This document shows positions 1 to 12,498 of a stretch of 64,000 nt of DNA, piece after piece. The DNA comes from Miscanthus floridulus (Eukaryota; Streptophyta; Magnoliopsida; Poales; Poaceae): the NCBI RefSeq assembly GCF_019320115.1, contig NC_089582.1, positions 125,451,259-125,515,258 on the forward strand, given 5' to 3'. The position numbers and the translations under genes are program-made. How positions within the stretch are numbered: position 1 is the stretch's first letter; every line of letters begins with the position of its first letter. The notes under the pieces were generated by a model that was not told the DNA's origin, searched no databases, and was given only the letters and a program-made list of their open reading frames with translations.

Positions 1-54
1 CTACGACCAGCTGTTGGTACGGGGTCCCTGGCTGGGGACCTGTCCGGCCTGAGC

Positions 55-3000
55 TTGGACAAAGGAAAATCGCCGGTGGTTCACGGCGATGCCCAGTCGT
101 CTAGCTCCGCTCCACCACTCCCTGAAGAACCGACCCCAGCGGAGCAGAATCTGGCGATGGCACCATCCCCATACCCCTTTGGGTTGAGAAACGCCGCCGC
201 TTCTTACGCCTACGCATACACTGCCGCTCACGAGGATCCCTCAGAGCGCTGCCAGCGCTTCGGTCTCAACCTAGACACCCACGCTGACTCCTCGGATGAG
301 GACGAGGCATGGCCCGGAGTGGATTTCTTTGGGCTCCACGACCCTAGGGCTTTGCGCCAGTTCTTGACCGCAAGCGACTACTGCTTCGGTTACTCCGACT
401 CCGACGACAAAGGCACTTACGACCCCACTCGTGAGTGTTTCCATGTCGGGCTTGGGATGCCGAGGGTAGGCGAAGAGGACGGGGCGGCAGGTAGCTGCTC
501 CCTACTTCACCTAGGGGCGGGCGCCGCCACACCCCCACTTAATGTCCAACTGACCGCATGAAACGAGAATGTCGCTCTTGCACGACCTCAGCGCCCAGAC
601 CTAGAGCAGCTCCGTGAACTCTAGGCCAAGGTCAAACAAGACCAACTCCTTCTGCAGCAGCTTCGAGACTCTCTCGAACAAGAGCAGTGAGGTTGCGGCG
701 AAGGCGGAGGAGCCCGACGGAGGGCCCGCGATGTGCATCACCGCATCCATGATGATGAAGGGAGCGAGCAACCCCCGGTCTTCAATCGCGCTAGCCAGAA
801 CATCACGGCTGCGGCAATGCTGGTCCGCGCAATGCCCGAGCCTTCTACCACAGAGGGGCGGCGGGTCCGTGGCGAGCTCCGGGATCTCGTAGAGACCGCC
901 GCGGTTTAGCAGGCCGAGAGTTCCGCCTCCCAATGGCACAGGGGCGCATCGAACCTGCCCACGGCACCGCCTCGGCAGGACAGGGAAGCCCCGGCTCGTC
1001 CCGAGCCCGACCGAGTGCCAATAGCCCACAGGGTCCCCGTGCTCCTGGACCGCCTTGGCAACCGATGTGAGGTGCAGGGAGACCATGAGGTGGTCAGCAG
1101 GCGACAACGCCACGACAACGAGGGGTCTGCTCAGGGCTACCACCCACACTGAGGCGGTCGCTATGATAGCGGGGAAGACCACAGTCCTTCCCCTGAACCG
1201 CCAGGCCCTCGGGTCTTCAGCAGGGCCATCCACGCTGCTCTTTTCCCCACCTGGTTTCGGCAACCAGCCAATCTCGCAAAGTACAGCGGCGAGACCAACC
1301 CGGAGCTCGGGCTTGCCGATTACCGCCTGGCCTGCTAGCTGGGTGGCATGGATGATGACCTACTCATCATCCGCAATCTCCCCTTGCTCCTGTCGGACTC
1401 GGCGTGAGCCTGGCTCGAGCACCTTCCTCCCTCGCAAATCCACGACTGGCGCGACTTGGTTAGGATCTTCGTCGGGAACTTCCAGGGCACATATGTGCAC
1501 CCTGGGAACTCCTGGGACCTTAAGAACTATCGCCAGAAGCCGGATGAGTCTCTTCGAGACTTCATCCAGCGCTTCTCCAAATAGTCCACCGAGTTGCCCA
1601 GCGTCGGCGATTCGGAGATCGTCCAAGCTTTCCTCTCCGACACCACTTGTCGGGACTTGGTCCGAGAGTTAGGTCGGAATGTGCCGCGCTCTGCTGCCGC
1701 GCTTCTCGACATCGCCACTAGCTTCGCCTCGGGTGAAGAGGCTATCGGAGCCATCTTCGTCGACATCGACACCAAGGGTAAGCGGAGGGACGAGGCCCCT
1801 GAGGCCTCAGCCTCCCACCTCCCTAAGAGAAAGAAAAAGGGGCGCCTAGGGAAGCAAGAGGTCCTGGAGGCTGATCTGGTCACAGCCGCTAAACGCAAGA
1901 ACCCCCGAGGCTTCAAAGGCCCCAGGCCCTTCGACGACATGCTCAAGAAACCCTACCCTTACCACTAGGGCCCGGTCAAGCATGCTCTCAAGGATTGCAC
2001 CATGCTGCGGCGTTACTACGCCAAGCTCGAGCTCCCCAACGACGATGCCAAGCAGTAGGGCACCGGTGGCTGGGACGAAGACAAAGACGACGGGTTCCCT
2101 GAGGTACGCAACGCCTTCATGATCTTCGGTGGGCCCTCGGCCTGCCTTACGGCACGGCAGCGCAAGAGGGAACGCTGAGAAGTCTTCTCGGTCAAGGTGG
2201 CCACCCCCCAGTACCTCGACTAGTCTCGAGAGGCGATCACCTTCGATCGAGATGACCACCCTGACCATATTCCGAATCCCGGGCAGTACCCACTAGTCGT
2301 CGACCCGATCATTGGCAACACCCGACTCTCCAAAGTATTGATGGATGGAGGCAGTGGCCTCAACATCCTCTACGCCAACACCCTGGAGCTCTTGGAGATC
2401 GACCGGTCGAGGCTTCGAGGCGACATCGCACCCTTCCACGGCATCATGCCAAGGAAGCGCACGCGACCCCTCGGGCGTATCGACCTTCCTGTCTGCTTCG
2501 GCACCCCCTCCAACTACCGCAAGGAAGTCCTCACCTTCGAGGTAGTCGGGTTTGGGGGAGCCTACCATGCCATTTTGGGGCGGCCGTGCTACGCCAGGTT
2601 CATGGCAGTGCCCAACTATACCTACCTCAAGCTCAAGATGCCAGGCCCTAGCGGTGTCATCACAATTGAGTCCATGTACGAACATGCATACGACTGCGAC
2701 GTCGAATGCATCGAGTACGCCGAGGCTCTTGTAGAGGCTGAGACCCTCATCGCCCACCTCGACCAACTCAGTGGTGAGGTGCCTGACTCCAAGCAACGCG
2801 CGGGGGCGTTCGAGCCCATAGAAACCATCAAACTCATCCCGGTCGACCCCGCCTGCCTCGACGACCGAGCGCTTAGGATCAGCACCTCCCTCTACATCAA
2901 ATAGGAAGCCGTGCTCATTGACTTTCTCCGCGCAAATGCCGACATATTCGCATGGAGTCCCTCGGACATGCCGGGCATACCAAGGGAGGTCGCCGAGCAT

Positions 3001-6000
3001 GCCCTGGACATTCGGGCCGGATCTAGACCCGCAAGACAACGCCTACGCCGCTTCGACGAGGAAAAGCATAGGGCCATCGGTGAGGAGATACAGAAACTCT
3101 TGGCGGCCAGGTTCATCAAGGAAGTGTCCCACCCAGAGTGGTTGGCTAACCCCGTGTTAGTCAAGAAGAAAAATGGGAAATGGAGGATGTGTGTAGACTA
3201 CACCGGTCTGAACAAAGCCTATCCAAAGGTCCCCTTCCCATTACCTCAAATCGATCAAATTGTTGATTCCACTGCAGGGTGCGAGACACTGTCTTTCCTT
3301 GATGTGTACTCCAGTTACCATCAGATCAAAATGAAAGAGTCCGACCAGCTCGCGACTTCTTTCATCACGCCGTTCGGCATGTACTGCTACGTGACGATGC
3401 CCTTTGGTCTCAGAAACGCAGGTGCCACATACCAGCGGTGCATGACCTAGGTCTTTAGAGACAACATCGGGTGAACCATCGAGGCCTACATAGACGACAT
3501 CGTGGTCAAGACCAGAAAGGCCGAAGGTCTCGTCGACGACTTGAGGATAACCTTCAAATGCCTTAGAGAGAAGGGCATCAATCTCAACCCCGAGAAGTGT
3601 GTGTTCGGGGTCCCCTGAGGCATGCTCTTGGGATTCATAGTCTCGGAACGCGGCATTGAAGCCAACCCAGAGAAGGTCTTGGCCATAACCAGCATGGGAC
3701 CAATCAGAGACCTCAAGGGAGTACAGAGGGTAATGGGATGCCTTGCGGCCCTGAGCCGCTTCATCTCGCGCCTCGGTGAAAAAGGTTTGCCTCTGTACCG
3801 ACTCTTGAGAAAGTTTGAGCATTTTTCTTGGACCCCCGAGGCCGAGGAAGCCCTCGATAGACTCAAGAGGCTGCTCACCAATCCTCCCGTCCTGATACCC
3901 CCGGCCATGGACGAGGTCCTCCTACTCTACGTCGCCGCAACAACCCAAGTGGTCAGCGCCGCCATAGTGGTAGAAAGGTAGGAAGAAGGGCATACTCTAC
4001 CCACCCAACGACCTATTTATTTCATCAGCGAGGTGCTCTCCGAGACCAAAGCACGCTGCCCCCACATCCAGAAACTGGTCTACGCCGTGGTCCTGGCCCG
4101 GCGCAAACTCCGCCACTACTTTGAGTCGCACCCAGTGACTGTGGTATCATCCTTCCCCCTGGGCGAGATAGTTCATAACCGGGAGGCCTCGGGCAGGATA
4201 GCCAAGTGGGCTGTCGAGCTTATGGGGGAAACCTTGACCTTTGAGCCTTGAAAAGCGATCAAGTCTTAGGTCTTGGCTGATTTCGTGGCTGAATGGACAG
4301 ATACCCAACTGCCACCTTCTCAAATTTAGACGGAGTGCTAGACCCTGTACTTCGACGGACCCCTGATGAAGACCGAGGCAGGCGTAGGTCTGCTCTTCAT
4401 TTCACCCCTCAGAGTACACATGCGCTACATGGTGCGGCTCCACTTCGCCGCCTCCAATAACATGGCCGAATATGAGGCCCTCATCAATGGCTTACAAGTC
4501 GCCATCGAGCTTGGGGCACGGCGCCTTGACGTCCGAGGCGACTCGCGGCTTGTCATAGATCAAGTGATGAAGGAGTCAAACTGCCTCGACCCTAAAATGG
4601 AGGCTTACTGCAAGATGGTACGACGCCTAGAAGACAAGTTCGATGGTCTCGAACTAAATCACATCGCGTGAAAGTACAACGAGGCCGCCAACGAGCTGGC
4701 AAAGATGGCCTCGGCATGAGCCCCGGTCCCCCCGAACGTCTTCGCCAGAGACCTCCACAAACCTTCCATTGGTTGCACCTCGACAACAGAGGAGGGCCCA
4801 CCTATGGAACCCATGGCAAAGCCCGACGCCCCCTCTGCTGCCGAGACCCCCTCGACCGAGCCCAAGGTCATGCAAGTCAACGCTGAGCCTCCGTAGACTG
4901 ATCAGGACATGGATTGGCGAGTCCCGTTCCTCGATTGGCTTGATTGGGGGGAGCTTCCGGATGATAGAACCAAAGCATGATGGCTCGCGCGCCGAGCCAA
5001 GACCTACGCCCTCTATAATGACGAATTGTATAGGTGAAGTTCCTCAGGTGTCCTCCAACACTGTATCAGTGCCGAGGCGGGCTAGGCCCTGCTTTGGGAC
5101 TTACACGCAGGCGCCTGCGGGCACCATGCGGCGCCTCGGACGCTCGTTGGGAACGCTTTCCGCCAAGGGTTCTATTGGCCGACGGCGGTCGCTGATGCTA
5201 CCAAGCTAGTATGCTCCTACGAAGGATGCCAGTATTATGCTCGGCAGACGCATCTCTCGGCCCTGGCCCTGCAAACCATCCCCATCACATGGCCGTTTGC
5301 CGTGTGGGGGCTCAACATGGCCGGGCCTCTGCAAAAGGCCCCCGGGGGCTACACCCATCTACTGGTATCAATCGACAAGTTCTCCAAATGGATCGAGGCT
5401 CGTCCGATCAGTCGAATCAAATCCGAGTAGGTGGTGCTATTCTTCACTGACATTATCCACAGGTTTGGGGTCCCCAACACCATCATCACCGACAACAGGA
5501 CGCAATTCACCGGCAAAAAGTTCTTGATGTTTTGCGACGACCACCACATCCGTGTGGCATGGTCGACCGTAGGACACCCAAGGACCAACGGCCAAGTAGA
5601 ACGTGCCAACAGCATGATCCTACAAGGCCTCAAGCCAAGGATTCACAACCGGTTGAAAAAGTTTGGCAAGAAATGGCTCGCCAAACTCCCGTCGGTCATC
5701 TGGAGCCTGAGGAATACTCCAAGCCGAGCCACGGGATTCACGCCTTTCTTCCTAGTCTATGGGGCCGAGGCCATCCTCCCCACTGACCTGGAATATGGTT
5801 CCCCGAGGCTGCAAGCCTATAACGAACAAAGCAACCGCACCACACGAGAGGATGCCCTCGATCAGCTGGAGGAAGCCCGAGACGTCGCGCTACTACACTC
5901 GGCCAAGTATCAGCAGAGCCTGTGGCGCTATCAGGCCCAACACGTCCGAGGCCGAGACCTGAAAGTAGGTGACCTGGTGTTGAGGCTAGCACAGAGCAAC

Positions 6001-6150
6001 AAGGGTCGCCACAAGCTGACCCTGCCATGGGAAGGACCATACATCATCGCCCAAGTACTGAAGCCCGGGACCTACAAGCTGGCCAATGAGAAGGGTGAAA
6101 TCTTCACCAACGCTTGGAACATAGAACAGCTACGTCGCTTTTATCCCTAA
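55..6150 (+). pseudogene. gag-pol polyprotein of the Tat-type gypsy element, inactivated by in-frame stops
   Basis: One continuous frame (codons starting at positions 1 mod 3) runs from the gag leader to the TAA at 6148. Landmarks in order: gag core about 1290-1760; aspartic protease near 2285-2640 with DGGS in the active-site position; RT about 2905-3620 with the YIDD catalytic motif at about 3487-3498; RNase H about 4340-4670 with YFDG, AEYEAL and GDSRLV; integrase about 5100-6000 with a His/Cys zinc site (HH...CxxxxC near 5120-5235) and a DDE core; a typical gypsy C-terminus ending LRRFYP. I count 28 internal stops (16 TAG, 12 TGA, no TAA) and no frameshift. The first DDE aspartate reads Asn (WGLN, near 5310). 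No gag zinc knuckle is clear. Non-functional as it stands. Confidence 0.95.
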
Positions 6151-6716
6151 AATTCCAAGCATTGTATATGTCATTTCTCGAAATACAATTAAAAAGCGTT
6201 CTTTAGTTGGTCTTATTTTTCGAGAAACCCCCCGAGCCCACCGTAGGTCTCGGCAGTACAATAACACGACAAGGGAGACTCGGCTCTGCCCCAGTAGAAC
6301 CGAGCCTCCCTCGGGGGCTAGATGGGGGACTCCCCCTAGGTCCCACGCACCATTCTTTAGTTGCTTTTTGCAAAAATTCCTATGCCAAGACTCTAGCAGG
6401 CTCTGACGAATCATTTGTGAAGACTCCTCGGACCAAGGTCTGTTTCCTAAGCAAGAGGCCGGTAGAGTTGCGAGACGGCCTACGCCCCTGGGCTACGGCA
6501 CGCCCTCACTACCTCTCGCTCAAGGAACGGCTTAGGCCCCAAAGGGGTGCTTCGCAAACGAAATCTGATCAGAAGCAACAGAGGGCAAAGGCTCAGAAAC
6601 ATGAGAAAAACAACTAAGAAACATAAATACTTCAGAAATAAAGGCCTCGACGGCCACAAATGTTATGATACAAAAATAACCCCTATTCTATCTTTACATA
6701 GCCCTCGGGGCCCAGG
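6151..6716. other. spacer between pol and the tail of the antisense gene
   Basis: It follows the pol TAA and runs to the stop codon of the convergent antisense gene. It contains short direct repeats related to the 3' non-coding block (CTCGG-rich, ...GGGGGCTA...). No coding signal of its own is seen; a 136-codon open frame over 6207-6617 has no recognisable motif and looks like chance. Confidence 0.6.
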
Positions 6717-9700
6717 TCAAGGCTCAGGGCCTTCAGCACCGGCAGATGGTAGGGGGGGCACCACCTCCTCTTCGAAGAGCGTCGCCAGCGCCGCGCCAGG
6801 GCCTTCCGCCACCTCCATCAGCTTCGCGACCGCCGCATCGTCCTCCTCGTCATCATCAGGCAGAACGTAGCCATCACTGACGGTCGGGAGGTTGACGCCA
6901 AGATAGTGAGAGGAGATGACGGCCATCGCCCACTTGACACCCATGTGCAGCGCCCCTCGGAGCCGCTCGCGCATCTGGCTGCTCAGCGCAATCAAGCGGC
7001 TCCCAAGGGAGCTGTCTGACTGAACCCCCTTGACCTCCAAGGCCTCGCAGGCGGAAAGGGCGGCACGTTTCAGCGCCTCGTGCTCCTTGATCTCAGTATC
7101 GAGCACCATCTGCACTGCGCTGGAAGCCTCGGCGGCCCGGGTGAACTCCACCTCTGACTCTGCACCGTGGAAAATGTAATGAGGTCGAGCTAGAGAAAAA
7201 ACAACCTAAGTTAGGGATGGAAGCCCACGAAACTCACCCTTGGCCTTTAGCTCCCAGCATCGGGTCTCGGCCTGACAGGCCTCGACCTTCTCCTTCAACC
7301 GTTGGGCCTCGACCCAAGAGGCCTCGGCCACCCTAGAAGCTTCACTCCCCAGCTCTGCGTCATACAAGGAAGTTAGGGAGCGAACATAAGGAGAAGAAAA
7401 CAAAACAAAGGGACTCGAACTCACCCTCGACCGTCCCTCTCAAAACCATAGCCTCAATTTGCGAGGCCTCAACCGCAGCAAGGGCCTCCTTCAGAGCGCC
7501 TTTGGTCAGCCGGTGCACACTCTCCTCTACCCCCAGCTGCCCGGCAAGGGCCTTGCCCAAGACCATCGCTTCTTCAGCCCAGGATCTAAAGGCATCCCGA
7601 TCGCTGACGGCGCGGGTAAACTCCTCCTCCAGCTCCTTGATCCGCGCTGCCAAGGGGGCAAGCTGCGTCTAGGCTACGGCCGCCTCGACCTTTGCGTTGG
7701 CACAGCGAAGGCGGAGGTCCTCCACCTCCACGCTTCGTGCCGACAAAAGCTCATTAGCATCGGCAAGAAGGCCCCTCTGCCACTGAAGCTGGTCCCAGAT
7801 TCCCCTCTCCCACCGGAGGAAGACTGACTTCCTGAGGGACCGGGTCTCGAGCTCTTGAGGGGGTAGAGCAGAGGTCGTAGACTGCGACAAAATCAAGAAA
7901 AGAACAACGTCACACGAGAAAGGAAACCATGAACCTGGGTGACTCCGAGCAGTTCGTCGGCCACCATGGACAGCGCCGTCCGTAGCGACCGCTTTGCCAG
8001 CTCGCGGTACTGCTCGAAGGTACGCCAGCGCCTGCCCTCGGCCGTGTCCTCGAGGGCGAACAGGGGCTCCCCCTCAGGGTCATCCCGGCTCCGCCACAGT
8101 ACCCGCGGGTGATCCCACCCGTGGGGCTCGGGTCGCACCCGCACGAGGGCTGAGCTTCCCTCGTCCAAGAGCGGCACCGGCTGCTCCACGGCATCGGTCT
8201 CCTTGGTGTCAACCACCTCCCGCGCCTAGGAAGTATCGTCGGAGGAGATCGGATGGACCTCCGTCTCCCGAGCGCTCTCCCGCAACAACGGTGGGCCCTG
8301 AGCCAAGGGCACGGCCGAGGCCTCCGCCGCCTGCACCTCCGCCTCCTGCACAGACGGCCTCACCGCCATCACGATGGCCATGGTGACCTCGGGGGCTCCG
8401 GCCTCTGCAATCACGGCCTCGGTGGTCTCGGGGGCTCCGGCCTCCGCCATTGTGGCCTTGGTAGACGTAGAAACGCTGACCGCGGACACTGCGGTCTCGG
8501 CGGTCGTGGGCGCCGGGGCCTCCATTGCCTCAGCCCTAGAGGCCCCGGGAGCCTCGGCAACAAAGGGCACGATAGCCCCATCCGACTGTGCAGGGGCCGC
8601 CTCGGCAACCTCCTTGGGCGGCCAGTTCCTCTGGGTCGACCCTCGCCAACGCTGCGCCACGTTGGATGGCGGCTTGTGCCTCTGCCACCCAGTGGGCGGA
8701 GGAGCCGGGGCTCGCCTTAAGCGCCTTGAGGGACACCAAGGGGAGGTTGTCCGCAGGCCGCTTTCGACTAAAGAAAATTAACCTACAGGGTCAGCGCGAG
8801 ACCAAAAAAGTGAACGGAAGACACTATGACCCTGCCAAAAATACACTTACTTATAATGGGGCGGCCCCCGCTTCGCCACGGCAAACCACGTCTGCAACAG
8901 CGAAGGCGGCGGTAGTGGCATCGCATCCATATCCATCGGCGCCGGTCGGTCCTCAGCGGACCCCGGTGCCCCTTCGGTCCTCTGCAGGGGCGGTAGCGTC
9001 GCCTCCACCGCCACCTGCTCCGCCGCGGCCACCGAGCTTACCGGGCTGACGGCGTGTTTGCCTAACGCCCGCGCCTCAGGCGTGTCAGCCTCAGCCCCAG
9101 AGCGGGCAACCGCCAGCCCTGGGTCCGCTTCTCCTCCCATTCCTGGGGTAGCTGGGCTGCTTACCGACGCCCCGGGCGCCACCTCCTCAACATCAGGAAG
9201 GTGGTCTAGGGGACCTCGCCCTCCCTTGCCTTTGTCGTTCCTGTCCGAGGCCTCCGTCGACAATGACGTCGACGGGGATTCCTCCAACGGGAGACCATCC
9301 TTCCGTTGCTGACGGCGCGCTTATCCAATGCCTCGCGCGCAAGGATGTACTTCGTACGCTTCGCCGCCTTAGCGTCCTTTCGCTTCTTCTACGCGTCGGC
9401 GTGAGCGCGGTTGATCGCCCGCTGCCCCGCGTCCTCGGGAATGGGCGGCGGGGAGGAACGCACGTCCCTCATCCCCTGAAGGAACGACAAACGCGCATAA
9501 GGAAACAAGGGATAAAGGGAGATTGAGGAGGCTCAGAGGCTACAGCGACACTCGACTTACCAGCGAAAGGAACCCCCGCAACGGTCGCATCGCGAAGGGG
9601 GTCAGGTTGCCACCCCTCAACTTCGCATCTACCGTCTCCCCCACCCGACGGTGAATTTCCTCGTCGGAGAGGGCGGAGGAAGACATCCGGGTGCCTTCGA

Positions 9701-10478
9701 TGGGCTCACCCAGCCTCATCTCGAACAGCCACCGCCGCCGAGCCATCAGTGGCAGCACCCTCCGGCGGTGGAAGGCGGCCACGACCACAGCGACAGTGAG
9801 GCCACGGCTCCGCAGCCTCGCCAGCCCCTCCAGGAGCGGCTCCAGCTTGGGCTGATCGACCTTCGGGACACCCCACTTCCATTTCTCTGGGCAACTCATC
9901 ACAATCTGCCTAGTATAAGGGGGAAGTCCTTTGTCGTCGTTGTGGAGGTAAAACCAACTCGTGTACCACCGGCGGTTGGAGGACGCGAGTTGGGCCGGGA
10001 TGTAGAGGTGCAGGCGGTCCTGACGCACTTGGAGAGTGCAGCGTCCAGCCCTCGATGCCTTCCTCTTACCCGACGTGCCCGTCGGCTTGGTAGTATGCCC
10101 CGCCCAGAATAGGTGGAGCCACAAATCCCAATGGGGAGCGATCCCCAAATACCCCTCGCAGACGGCAACGAAGATAGCCGCCTGAGCGATGGAGTTGGGA
10201 TTAAAATTGTGGAGCTCCACGCCATAGTAGTGCGGGAGTGTCCGCATGAACTAGTCCGCCGGGACACCGAGGCCGCGCTCGTGGAAGGAGATGAAGCTCA
10301 CAACGTAGCCATCGCGGGGCCTTGGCTCCAGCTCGCCGTACAGAGCAATCCACTCTGGCCTACTAGGGTCTGTCACCGGGTGGAGGAGCCCGCCGTCGAC
10401 AAGCGACTGGAGCATGTCCTCAGTAACGTCTGACGGATCCCAAGGGTCTACCTCGACAACGACGACGTTGCTAGCCAT
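6717..10478 (-). pseudogene. antisense six-exon gene of the Tat-type element ('putative gypsy type transposon' domain plus coiled coil)
   Basis: Exons inferred from GT/AG borders and open frames (minus strand, high to low): 10478-9561, 9475-8851, 8767-7935, 7881-7425, 7354-7238, 7159-6717. The start is the ATG at 10478 (MASNVVVVEVDPW...). Exon 1 carries the plant domain known as putative gypsy type transposon (Pfam PF04195 as I recall it), with LPHYYGVELHNFNP and a WYTSWFYL segment. Exons 2 and 3 are Ala/Pro/Glu-rich and low complexity. Exons 4-6 are rich in Ala, Glu, Lys and Arg and should form coiled coil (KELEEEF, RLKEKVEAC). The protein ends in an acidic tail, DDDEEDD. Damage: TAG codons at 10251-10253, 8226-8228 and 7669-7671, another in exon 2, and a frameshift near 9325. 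Such antisense genes are established in this lineage but have no settled function. Confidence 0.8.
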
Positions 10479-10952
10479 GGGTGCGATGGAGGAATCAGGC
10501 GCGGCGGTGAGTTTTTCTCTCTGCCTCCCACGCTCTCGCTTTTTTCTCGCCTTCTCCCTAGGTTCGCTCTTCTCACCTCTTCTTCCTGGCACCCGCTGCT
10601 CTGGCGATGGCTCGGCGGAGGTGGCAGGCAAGGTAAGATGAGAAGGGGCAAGATTCCTCGGGTATTTATGCAGGGAGGAGGCGAAACGAGCGGGCGATGA
10701 AATCGGGGAGGTTTTTCCCCCGTCCGGCGCGGTTAACCACGAGCCAATTTTGGCGGCCCACGCGCCCACGTCTCCCGCATTAAATGTGAGGACAGTTATG
10801 TCCCGTCCATCACGTCGTGCCCGGCCACTACGGCAGCAGGCGTTGTTTCGCCCCCCCATGAAACCGCCTCAAAAGGCGCGCCACCCGTGGCCGAGCCGAT
10901 AGGGAAGATATTTCCCGCGGCCTGTTCCTTTCATAGGAAGGAACCGGGCTCT

Positions 10953-12241
10953 AAGCCTATTACGATCCAGGGGTTCGAAGGCTGGGCCCCAAAGGGTTTT
11001 GACAGTTGCCCCAGGATAATAGAGTCAAGGGCGACTGCGGGCGAGCCTATACGGGGCCGAGACCCAAGCGAGCAAAACGCTTGGGACGCCCAAAGTCGTG
11101 TCCGAGACCGGCATGAAAGTATCCGAATGGGATCCCACCGTAGGGAGGCACCGAGCCACCGAGGCCCAACGAATGGCCTCGGCACCCTCTAGAGAAATCC
11201 TCTGGTACTCTTGGAGTATGTCTCTGGACCGCTAGCCGTCCCCTAACGAACGGGGTTCGGGCCTCCACTCGGACTACCCGATAACAGCTCACCGGAAGTG
11301 CCACCGCTCGTGCCCATCGAGGGTAGCGAGGCACATTCCACCCCTCCTTCCGAGCGAAAAGGAAGCGCGAGGGTCACATAAAAAGTCAGGGGAACCCTTG
11401 ACGGCCTTCTCGCCCTATGCAGAGGCTAGGGGGCTCCTCCTGCAAATCTGCCGAGACCTCACGACCCGGGCACGCGCCCAAAGGGGCCTCGGCAAACAAA
11501 CCCTCACGTGCGAGGGGCGTATAAAAAGTTAGGAGAACTCCCAACGGCCCTCTCACGCAGAGGCTAGGGGCTCTTTCTGCAACCTTGCCGAGACCAAAAT
11601 GGGCTTGGCAAACTAACCCTCCATCCGAATGAAAAGGACATGTGAAGATCAGATGAAAGGGCCAGAACACCCAAGACAAAGACAAACAGTCCAAAACCGC
11701 GCTAGAAGTTTCGCTACAAACACGACAAAAGGGCACCAAGCCTGTTACGGTCCAGGGGTTCAAAGGCTAGGCCTCCAAAAGGTTTCGACAGCCGCCCCAG
11801 GGCAACAGAGTCAGGGACGACATTGGGGCGAGCCTACGAATGGCCCAGGCCCGAGCGAACGGTCGCTCGGGGCATCCTAAGTCGTGTCTGAGACCGGCGG
11901 GGAAGTATCCAAATGGGATCCCACCGTAGGGAGGCACCGAGCCACCGAGGCCCGCGAACGCCCTTGGCACCCACTAGAGAAACCCCCTAGTACTCTTGGA
12001 GTGTGTCTCTGGACCACTAGCTGTCCCCCAGCGAACGGGGCTCGGGCCTCCACTCGGACTACCCGCTAACAGCTCACCGGAAGTGTCCACGCTCGCGCCC
12101 ATCGAGGGTAGCCTAGCACATTCCACCCCTCCTTCCGAGCGAAAGGAAGCGTGAGGATCATACCCAAAGTCAGGGGACCCCTGACGAACCTCTCGCTCCA
12201 CGCGGAGGCTAGAGGGCTTCTTCCTGCAGCCTCGCTGAGAC
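10953..12241. repeat. large tandem duplication in the 3' non-coding region of the gypsy element
   Basis: A block starting at 10953 (AAGCCTATTACGATCCAGG) recurs at 11738 (AAGCCTGTTACGGTCCAGG), an offset of 785 bp. About 500 bp of each copy align, through the 'gaggctagggggctcctcctgc' type segment near 11420-11455 and its counterpart near 12205-12235. The stretch between, 11500-11720, holds a third, partial and more diverged copy of the unit's end. The copies differ by many substitutions, so the duplication is older than this insertion or has decayed strongly. Confidence 0.85.
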
Positions 12242-12482
12242 CCTCGTAACCCGAACTTACACTTGGGGGCTCAGCAAATGCAATAAGAATTACTCGTTCA
12301 GACGCGAAAATGAAGAAAGCCCCTAGAGGAGTAACTCCACTCCTCCGGGGGCTCAAGGGCTACACCCGGCGGGTGCGCTCGCGCGCACCCACCGGAACCT
12401 CAAAAAACAAACCCCAATTCCTATGGGGCAGGTATAAACCAAGCCTCGGCGAACCCTCAGGGGGAATGCACGCACTCCCCCT

Positions 12483-12498
12483 GAGGCCCGGGGGCTAC
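12483..12498 (+). promoter_or_regulatory. polypurine tract of the gypsy element
   Basis: The sequence GAGGCCCGGGGGCTAC lies directly against the TGTCGG start of the 3' LTR. A purine-rich tract here is the plus-strand priming site; a GGGGGCTAC ending is common in this element group. Confidence 0.7.
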
